A program made the translations under genes and the position numbers. Below are positions 40,420-46,513 of a stretch of 46,513 nucleotides of DNA, piece by piece. The notes under the pieces were generated by a model. It searched no databases. It was not told where the DNA came from and worked only from the letters and a program-made list of their open reading frames with translations. Origin of the DNA: Treponema sp. UBA792. Lineage in GTDB: Bacteria > Spirochaetota > Spirochaetia > Treponematales > Treponemataceae. Location: contig DBIW01000003.1 in NCBI GenBank assembly GCA_002296965.1, positions 9,525-56,037 of the forward strand, in the 5' to 3' direction. The first letter of the stretch is position 1. Every line of letters starts with the position of its first letter.

Positions 40420-41483
40420 CGGCGGAAAACACGATGACACCCTGGTATTCGCAGGAAGGTCCCGACGATGACGTTGTAATATCCACAAAGGCAAGGCTCG
40501 CGCGCAATCTGGCGGATTTTCCGTTCTGCAAAAAATTCAACGGAGACGACGGAGAGCGCGTAAAATCGCTTGTAAGGGATGCGCTTCCGTCCGAACCGGA
40601 ATTCAGCGTGATAGACGGAAATGAATTCACGGAGGAAGGAAGAAATATTTTTACCGAACGCGGAATTCTGCGCGGCGGAAGCTTCGGGGCAGCGGCCGTA
40701 AGCGGTGACGAGAGCCTCTCCTGCCTTGTGAACAGCACGGATCACCTCAGAATATCCGCATACTCGGCCGGAGCGGAATGCGCGGAAACGGTGAGAAAAT
40801 GTCTCGGAGCAGATTCGGAAATGCAGAAAAAGCTTCAGTTCGCGGCAAGCCGTGAATTCGGCTACCTGAATGCGGAACTTAAAAACTGCGGCTCCGGACT
40901 GAAAATTTCGGTGCGCTGCCATATTCCAGCCTGCGTGATGTCAGGGACATTCGCAAAAACAGATGAGTATCTTGATTCCGCCGGGCTTGAGTCAAAAGCC
41001 GTATTTGCGGAAATTCCCGGAAGCGACTGTCCGACCGCAATCTACGACATCGCGAACAGACATTCGTCCGGAATCACGGAACTTGACGTTATGGCGGCGG
41101 TAAAATCAGCGGCGGAATTTATTGTAAAAACAGAGAGAAAGATAAGGGCGCATTATGCCGATAATCAACCTGCTGAAATCCTGAATCTTTCCATGCGCGC
41201 CTGGGCAAAGGCGATGTTCTCCCGTTTTCTCAAAAGGGACGAATCTGTGAACGTTGTTTCCGCTGTGAAATTCGGTCTCCATGCCGGCTCACTTGAAGGA
41301 ATTTCGGATGCCGTGCTGGACGCGCTCATCTTCAGGACTCAGAAATGGAATCTTGACTACATAATCAGAAGCCACAGCCTTCCTTTTGAGCAGGAACTGG
41401 AGGACACGCCGGAGCGGAGAATTGACAGACTCCGCGCTGTCGTGTTTCAGGAAGCTTTTGAGAAAATCAGGTTCACCAGATGA
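40416..41483 (+). CDS. mcsB: McsB-like protein with degenerate kinase site (probable pseudokinase)
   Basis: 355 aa, the length of protein arginine kinase McsB (B. subtilis 363), and alignable along its length. The nucleotide-binding 'SSRIRLARN' becomes 'STKARLARN'. The NEEDH motif with its catalytic Glu is 'NSTDH' (106-110). The CPTN Cys position is Glu-154, and the Arg of 'GTGLR' is Lys-163. The 'GSEAVGN' Glu loop reads 'GSDCPTA' (202-208). By contrast 'IDRLRA' (336-341) keeps the D and RA of the RDxxRA phosphoarginine-sensing motif. So kinase activity is doubtful while a binding role may remain. The frame is clean and not decayed. It lies between mcsA and clpC. Confidence 0.85.
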   Translation: MTAENTMTPWYSQEGPDDDVVISTKARLARNLADFPFCKKFNGDDGERVKSLVRDALPSEPEFSVIDGNEFTEEGRNIFTERGILRGGSFGAAAVSGDESLSCLVNSTDHLRISAYSAGAECAETVRKCLGADSEMQKKLQFAASREFGYLNAELKNCGSGLKISVRCHIPACVMSGTFAKTDEYLDSAGLESKAVFAEIPGSDCPTAIYDIANRHSSGITELDVMAAVKSAAEFIVKTERKIRAHYADNQPAEILNLSMRAWAKAMFSRFLKRDESVNVVSAVKFGLHAGSLEGISDAVLDALIFRTQKWNLDYIIRSHSLPFEQELEDTPERRIDRLRAVVFQEAFEKIRFTR

Positions 41484-41496
41484 TATTGAGGTTTTT

Positions 41497-44076
41497 ATGA
41501 AAAATTTGTCTCCAAGAGCCAAGCGGATTGTCCTTGCGCTCGCACAGGACGAGGTGAGAAGAAATTCCAGCAGACAGATGCTTCCTGAGCACATCATGCT
41601 TGCCCTTGTAAAAAGTGGCGACGGAATAGGCTTTACGGTTTTCTCGCGCTTTCAGCTTGATGTAAGAAATTTCCAGCTGGAGCTTGAGAAATTCCTGAGC
41701 GCCGGAGATAAAATTCAGGGAACGCACGAAATTCAATTCAGCAGAAGATACAACTCCATGATGGACATAGCCGGAATCGAGTCGAATTCGCTCCACAACG
41801 ATTATGTAGGCACGGAGCATTTTCTTCTGGCCGCGATCCGCGAGGAGGACAGCATAACGTCCAGATTTTTTGCCGCGGAAAAGGTGACAATCGCGGACGT
41901 AAGGCTTTCGGTGATAACGCTGCAGGCGCAGCAGCTTTCGTCCACAAAACAGTCCGGCTCTGAATCGCTTGTGGATTCGGTGTTCAAGAATCTCTTTGAA
42001 GGCCCGGCCGCTCCGGGATTCTTCCGCATGAACGATGATTCCCAGAGCGAAAAACCGCAGAAACAGAGGCAGAAGACATCGTTTCTGGCGGAATTCAGCC
42101 GTGACCTGACAAAAATCGCGGCCGAAAAAAAATCAGATCCGGTTGTCGGACGTGACAGGGAAATCAGGAGGATGATCCAGATTCTTTCACGCAGAACAAA
42201 AAACAATCCTGTGCTGACAGGCGAGCCGGGTGTCGGAAAAACCGCGGTCGTCGAGGGGCTTGCGCAGCATATCGTGGAAGGAAAAGTTCCCGGAGGACTT
42301 CTGAAAAAACGGATTCTGGCGCTTGATCTTGCAGGACTTGTGGCGGGAACAAAATACCGCGGCGAATTTGAGGAACGCATGAAGAGGATGATGAAGGAGC
42401 TTACCGAAAACCGGGACATCATCCTGTTCATAGACGAATTCCACACGATTATCGGAGCCGGCGGTCCGGAAGGAGCGATGGACGCGTCAAACATAATGAA
42501 GCCGGCGCTTTCCCGCGGAGAAATTCAGATGATAGGCGCGACGACCACAAAGGAATACACAAAATATATCGAGAAGGATCATGCGCTTGAGCGGAGATTT
42601 CAGGTCGTCAAAATTGAGGAGCCGGACGACGACGAGACCGCAAGAATTCTTGACGGAATCAAGCCGAAATTCGAGGAATATCACAACGTAATCTACGGTG
42701 ACGGAACTGTTCAGGCGGCGGTAAAGCTTTCGCGCCGGTACATTCCCGAAAGAGTTCTGCCCGACAAGGCGATTGATATTCTTGACGAGGCCGGAGCCGC
42801 AAAGAAAATTCAGGACGACGACAAGCCTGCCGAACTTGAGGAGCTTGAGAGGAGCATAAACCGCCTGACGGAAGAAAAAAAATCCCTTGTGCAGAATCAG
42901 GACTACGAGAAAGCCGCACTTATACGGGACAAGGTTATCGAGCTGAAAAAACGGCTCACCGTATTCAGCAATTTATGGAAGGAGAACAGCGCGAAAACCC
43001 GCAAGATTGTCACAATAAGCGACGTTGAGCACATAATCAGCGAGATGACGGGAATTCCGGCGGAGCAGCTTTCATCCTCCGAGGCAAAAAGGATTGTGAG
43101 GATGGAGGAGGAGCTTCACAGGATTGTAATCGGGCAGGACGAGGCGGTAAGGCTGATTTCCGGGGCGATACGAAGAAGCCGCGCGGGAATCTCATCACCG
43201 GACAGGCCGATCGGCTCGTTCATCTTTCTGGGGCCGACCGGAGTCGGAAAAACTCAGCTTGCGAAAGCGCTCGCCGAATATCTTTTCGGCAGGCAGGATG
43301 CGCTTATCCGCATTGATATGTCGGATTTTATGGAAAAGCACAATGCCAGCCGCCTTGTCGGAGCGCCTCCGGGTTATGTCGGCTACGAGGAGGGCGGAAT
43401 TCTCACGGAAAAAGTGAGGAGACACCCCTACTCCGTGGTTCTGCTTGACGAAATCGAAAAAGCCCATTCCGACATCTTCAATCTTCTTCTCCAGATTCTT
43501 GAGGAAGGCGAGCTAAGCGACAATCTTGGCCATACAGTGAATTTCAGGAATACGGTGGTGATAATGACGAGCAACGCAGGCGCAAGGCAGATAACGAATG
43601 AAGGCAGAGCCGGATTCTCCGTCACAGAAGGCGTTGTTCCCTACACCGAGATGAAATCCGGCGCGATGAACGAGCTGAAAAAAATCATGGGACCGGAAAT
43701 TCTGAACAGGATTGATGATGTGGTCGTGTTCAACACGCTTTCAAGACAGGAAGTGGCGTCGATTCTGGAGATTCAGCTTGACGAGCTGAAAAAACGCCTT
43801 GCTGAAAAGGACATCTCTTTCAGCGTTTCGGCGGCGGCAAAGGAATATCTGGCACAAAACGGATATAATCCTTCAATGGGCGCACGTCCGATGCGGCGGC
43901 TCATCCGGAAAGAAATAGAGGAACCTCTTGCCGTTCAGATTCTTTCGGACGAGAATTCCGGACACAGACAAGCTCATGTCGAGGCGCGCGGAGGAAAGCT
44001 ACATCTGAGACTTGAGACCGAGACGGAAAAGGAGAGGAACAGAATTTCTGTCGAGAACAAAACCTGCACGAGGTGA
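41497..44076 (+). CDS. clpC: ATP-dependent Clp protease ATP-binding subunit ClpC
   Basis: 859 aa. The N-domain has two Clp_N repeats; Glu-31 ('LPEHIML') and Glu-107 ('VGTEHFLL') line up with the two phosphoarginine-binding Glu of B. subtilis ClpC. AAA1 has 'GEPGVGKT', AAA2 'GPTGVGKT'. The middle domain holds a UVR-like coiled coil ('[20 protein letters not shown]') and marks it as ClpC. The ClpP-docking loop reads AGF ('EGRAGFSV') instead of the usual (L/I/V)GF. ATG 41497 has GAGG 5 bp upstream; a longer frame from 41386 overlaps mcsB. It is 13 bp after mcsB. Confidence 0.95.
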   Translation: MKNLSPRAKRIVLALAQDEVRRNSSRQMLPEHIMLALVKSGDGIGFTVFSRFQLDVRNFQLELEKFLSAGDKIQGTHEIQFSRRYNSMMDIAGIESNSLHNDYVGTEHFLLAAIREEDSITSRFFAAEKVTIADVRLSVITLQAQQLSSTKQSGSESLVDSVFKNLFEGPAAPGFFRMNDDSQSEKPQKQRQKTSFLAEFSRDLTKIAAEKKSDPVVGRDREIRRMIQILSRRTKNNPVLTGEPGVGKTAVVEGLAQHIVEGKVPGGLLKKRILALDLAGLVAGTKYRGEFEERMKRMMKELTENRDIILFIDEFHTIIGAGGPEGAMDASNIMKPALSRGEIQMIGATTTKEYTKYIEKDHALERRFQVVKIEEPDDDETARILDGIKPKFEEYHNVIYGDGTVQAAVKLSRRYIPERVLPDKAIDILDEAGAAKKIQDDDKPAELEELERSINRLTEEKKSLVQNQDYEKAALIRDKVIELKKRLTVFSNLWKENSAKTRKIVTISDVEHIISEMTGIPAEQLSSSEAKRIVRMEEELHRIVIGQDEAVRLISGAIRRSRAGISSPDRPIGSFIFLGPTGVGKTQLAKALAEYLFGRQDALIRIDMSDFMEKHNASRLVGAPPGYVGYEEGGILTEKVRRHPYSVVLLDEIEKAHSDIFNLLLQILEEGELSDNLGHTVNFRNTVVIMTSNAGARQITNEGRAGFSVTEGVVPYTEMKSGAMNELKKIMGPEILNRIDDVVVFNTLSRQEVASILEIQLDELKKRLAEKDISFSVSAAAKEYLAQNGYNPSMGARPMRRLIRKEIEEPLAVQILSDENSGHRQAHVEARGGKLHLRLETETEKERNRISVENKTCTR

Positions 44077-44083
44077 CTTTATT

Positions 44084-45388
44084 ATGGAAGAAATTGTTTT
44101 ATCGGACTTCGGGAAAAAACTCTGCGGTCCTTCGGGAATAAACCAGCTGATGGACGATCTTGGAAAACCTTTTCCGGAAGGCGTAAGAATCGTTCAGATG
44201 GGCGGAGGAAATCCCGCTAGAATTCCGGAAGTGGAAAAAATGTACCGCCGGCAGATGGAGCGGATTCTGAGCTGCGGCGACGGCTTCGAGAACCTTATCG
44301 GACGCTACGACTCGCCGCAGGGAAAAACCTCCTTCATCAGAGCCACGGCGGAATATCTGTCATCAAAATACGGATGGAAAATCGGCCCGGAGAACATCGC
44401 CGTCACGAACGGAAGCCAGTCCGCGTTTTTCTATCTGTTCAATATGTTCGCAGGAAAGACAACGTGCGGAACTGGCTCCGAAGACCGGAAGATTGTCCTG
44501 CCGCTTGTGCCGGAATATGTCGGATATGCGGACCAGCCGATCGCGGAGAACACATTTGTGGGAATTCCCGCCTCATTTGAGATTGACGGACATTCGTTCA
44601 AATATCACATAAATTTTGAGCTTCTGGAAAACTATCTTGACACGCACGGCGATACCGGCGCGCTTTGCGTGACCCGCCCGACAAATCCTACGGGAAACGT
44701 CCTCACCGATGAGGAAATAAGAAGGCTTTCGGCTCTGTCAAAAAAGCACGGAATTCCGCTCATGATTGACAACGCCTACGGACTTCCCTGGCCGGACATC
44801 ATCTTTACGGACGACGCGGAACCGTTCTGGGACGAGAATGTGATTCTCTCGATGAGCCTGTCAAAAATCGGACTGCCGTCGCTCAGGACCGGAATAATAA
44901 TCGCACGCAGCGAGATAATAAATTCCATCTCAAGGATAAATGCGATTGCAGCGCTTGCGTCCGGAAGCATAGGCCAGGCGCTTGCAGGAGAGCTGATCTC
45001 GTCGGGGCAGCTTGTCGGCACAGCGCAGAGGTGCGTCCGTCCTTTCTACGAGAACAAGTCACGGATGACGCAGGAATGGATTCACCGCTATTTTGCCGGA
45101 ACTGACTATGCGGTACACAAAAGCGAAGGCTCGATTTTCCTCTGGCTGCTGATGCCGTCCCTGAAAATCACGACAATCGAATTCTACGGAATTCTCAAGG
45201 AACAGGGAATTTTCGTCATGCCCGGAGAATATTTCTTCTTCGGCGGAAGCCCGGACTCAGAATTTCCGCCCGTAACAGAACATCCGCATTATTCAAAATG
45301 CCTCCGCCTGAACTACGCGCGGCCGGCCGACGAGATTGAATACGGAATAAGGACAATCGCAGAAAACTACAGGAAATTCTCATCATGA
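44084..45388 (+). CDS. avtA: Valine-pyruvate transaminase AvtA
   Basis: 434 aa class I/II PLP aminotransferase. 'SGINQLMDDLGKP' and 'MGGGNPARIPEV' at the start are typical of AvtA, which moves amino groups between alanine/valine and their keto acids. The PLP Lys lies in 'SMSLSKIGLPSLRTG', and 'RPTNPTGNV' is the conserved Asn-Pro loop. GAGG (44070-44073) supports ATG 44084, 7 bp after the clpC stop. Its own stop overlaps the polA start (ATGA), so five genes from mcsA on are likely one transcript. Confidence 0.92.
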   Translation: MEEIVLSDFGKKLCGPSGINQLMDDLGKPFPEGVRIVQMGGGNPARIPEVEKMYRRQMERILSCGDGFENLIGRYDSPQGKTSFIRATAEYLSSKYGWKIGPENIAVTNGSQSAFFYLFNMFAGKTTCGTGSEDRKIVLPLVPEYVGYADQPIAENTFVGIPASFEIDGHSFKYHINFELLENYLDTHGDTGALCVTRPTNPTGNVLTDEEIRRLSALSKKHGIPLMIDNAYGLPWPDIIFTDDAEPFWDENVILSMSLSKIGLPSLRTGIIIARSEIINSISRINAIAALASGSIGQALAGELISSGQLVGTAQRCVRPFYENKSRMTQEWIHRYFAGTDYAVHKSEGSIFLWLLMPSLKITTIEFYGILKEQGIFVMPGEYFFFGGSPDSEFPPVTEHPHYSKCLRLNYARPADEIEYGIRTIAENYRKFSS

Positions 45389-46513
45389 CTTTTGACGGAA
45401 ACACAATCTACATTCTCGACTCTTATGGCCTGATTTACCGCTGCTACTACGCGTTCATAAGAAATCCGCTCATGAACAAGAAGGGAGAAAACGTATCGGC
45501 CGTATACGGATTCTTCAACTCGCTTTCGCAGTTTTTCGCGCATTACAGGCCAGGCTATCTGATTGCCGCGCTGGACTCAAAGACACCGACCTTCAGGCAC
45601 AAAATGTACACGGAATACAAGGCCAACCGCGACAAAACACCGGAAGACCTGTTTGAGCAGATTGACAGAATCGAGGAGCTCCTTGGTGTGCTCAGAATTC
45701 CCGTAATACGCTGCGACGGCTACGAGGCTGACGACGTGATTGCCACATTCGCGCAAAAATGCCTGGAAAAAGGCCACACCTGCCGGATTCTTTCCGGAGA
45801 CAAGGATCTGATGCAGCTCGTTGACGACAACATCCAGATTCTCAAGCCGACAAAAGACAACACCGGTTCGGGCTGGGAAGTCGTAGGAGCGGCCGGAGTC
45901 GAGGCGGAATGGGGCGTTCCTCCGGAAAAACTACTCGACCTGCTTTCGCTTATGGGTGACAGCGCGGACAATGTTCCCGGCTGCCCCGGAATCGGAATAA
46001 AGACAGGACTCAAGCTGATAAATGAATACGGAAGCCTGGACGGAATTTTCGCCAATGCCGACGGAATAAAAGGCTCTGTCGGAAATAAAATCCGGGAAGG
46101 CAAAGAGACGACCGAACTTTCGCGCACGCTGATAACGCTGTGCAGAACCGCGCCGCTTCCCGCAGAATACGACTCATTTTTCGACAGCGGAAACGGCTGC
46201 TGTTTTGAATACAAAGCCCTTGCAGACAGGCTTGCGGCGGACGGATTTCCGTCGGTGGCTAAAAGATTCGCGCTCATGTCGGAGAATGTGGAAACGGACG
46301 TCAGCGGCAGCGGAAACCTGGAGCTTTTTGGCGATGAGGCGGCGCGGCCGGAGAATAAAACTGATGCCGCGGAAACTCCCGGACTGGTTCCGCTGAAAAA
46401 AAACAGGGGAAACTACAGGGCGGTGACAGAGCTTGCAGAACTGGGCGGATATATAGACAGAATTCTTGCTGCTCAGGAAAAAACCGCCGGATTCGACACC
46501 GAGACCGACGGAC
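45385..46513 (+). CDS. polA: DNA polymerase I (3' end missing)
   Basis: 376 residues are visible before the right edge. The 5'-3' exonuclease (flap) domain is complete: 'LDSYGLIYRCYYAF', 'DGYEADDVIATFA', 'ILSGDKDLMQLVDD' and the helix-hairpin-helix 'GCPGIGIKTGLKLI'. After a linker the 3'-5' exonuclease domain begins with 'GFDTETDG', where the DxE metal ligands are present, so proofreading may be kept. The polymerase domain is outside the window. The ATG overlaps the avtA stop. PolA fills gaps and removes primers. Confidence 0.95.
   Translation, partial: MTFDGNTIYILDSYGLIYRCYYAFIRNPLMNKKGENVSAVYGFFNSLSQFFAHYRPGYLIAALDSKTPTFRHKMYTEYKANRDKTPEDLFEQIDRIEELLGVLRIPVIRCDGYEADDVIATFAQKCLEKGHTCRILSGDKDLMQLVDDNIQILKPTKDNTGSGWEVVGAAGVEAEWGVPPEKLLDLLSLMGDSADNVPGCPGIGIKTGLKLINEYGSLDGIFANADGIKGSVGNKIREGKETTELSRTLITLCRTAPLPAEYDSFFDSGNGCCFEYKALADRLAADGFPSVAKRFALMSENVETDVSGSGNLELFGDEAARPENKTDAAETPGLVPLKKNRGNYRAVTELAELGGYIDRILAAQEKTAGFDTETDG

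Noticed and set aside
1..46513. tRNA, rRNA, CRISPR, insertion sequence or phage genes
   Set aside because: No cloverleaf, spaced direct-repeat array, transposase or integrase motif was seen on either strand.

Overview
The window reads as a dense, bidirectional chromosomal segment of roughly 50% GC from a spirochaete, most likely a Treponema-type host-associated species. This is inference from gene content. The pointers are ClpA/ClpS and ClpC with McsA/McsB-like partners in one genome, a bacterial XPB helicase paired with a helicase-associated protein, RNase Y, an Lpt lipid-transport set behind pyrG, a PilZ protein and glycogen-degrading enzymes. I see no rRNA, tRNA, CRISPR array, insertion sequence or prophage. 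Both edges cut genes: a radical-SAM protein on the left and polA on the right.

Layout. 1-6.7 kb holds small metabolic and envelope genes: radical SAM, PAP2 phosphatase, GNAT, CrtO-like acyltransferase, AbrB-type regulator, membrane acyltransferase, Nudix, Dabb, RNase HI and SGNH hydrolase. 6.8-15.3 kb holds gdhA, a MATE exporter, an RsuA-family pseudouridine synthase and a glgX-glgP glycogen-breakdown unit. 15.4-18.0 kb is clpS-clpA, divergent from a four-gene unit of little-known proteins (18.15-20.2 kb). 20.3-25.7 kb is pyrG-lptC-lptA-lptB-rny. 25.8-29.2 kb holds an acyl-CoA synthetase and a PilZ/RlmM-like pair. 29.1-34.7 kb holds an OLD-type ATPase/TOPRIM nuclease divergent from XPB and its partner. 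34.7-39.7 kb holds a cation efflux protein, a secreted nuclease, a sigma-70-family factor and a permease/binding-protein pair. 39.9-46.5 kb is a tightly packed mcsA-mcsB-clpC-avtA-polA run.

Most notable points. (1) The McsB homologue lacks the residues needed for arginine kinase chemistry but keeps most of the phosphoarginine-sensing motif, while its neighbours McsA and ClpC keep their key residues. This looks like a pseudokinase-based Clp adaptor system, with no CtsR gene beside it. (2) About eleven transcription units have a -35/-10 pair whose predicted start falls on or within a few bases of the ATG and have no Shine-Dalgarno, so leaderless mRNAs look common here. (3) The sigma factor gene has a well-matched sigma-54 (-24/-12) site preceded by four T-tracts spaced exactly 10 bp apart, suggesting an RpoN-to-sigma-70-family cascade on bent DNA. 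(4) An almost identical 28-bp promoter/operator block precedes both an SGNH hydrolase gene and the acyl-CoA synthetase gene. (5) The palindrome GAATTC occurs about ten times more often than chance would give.
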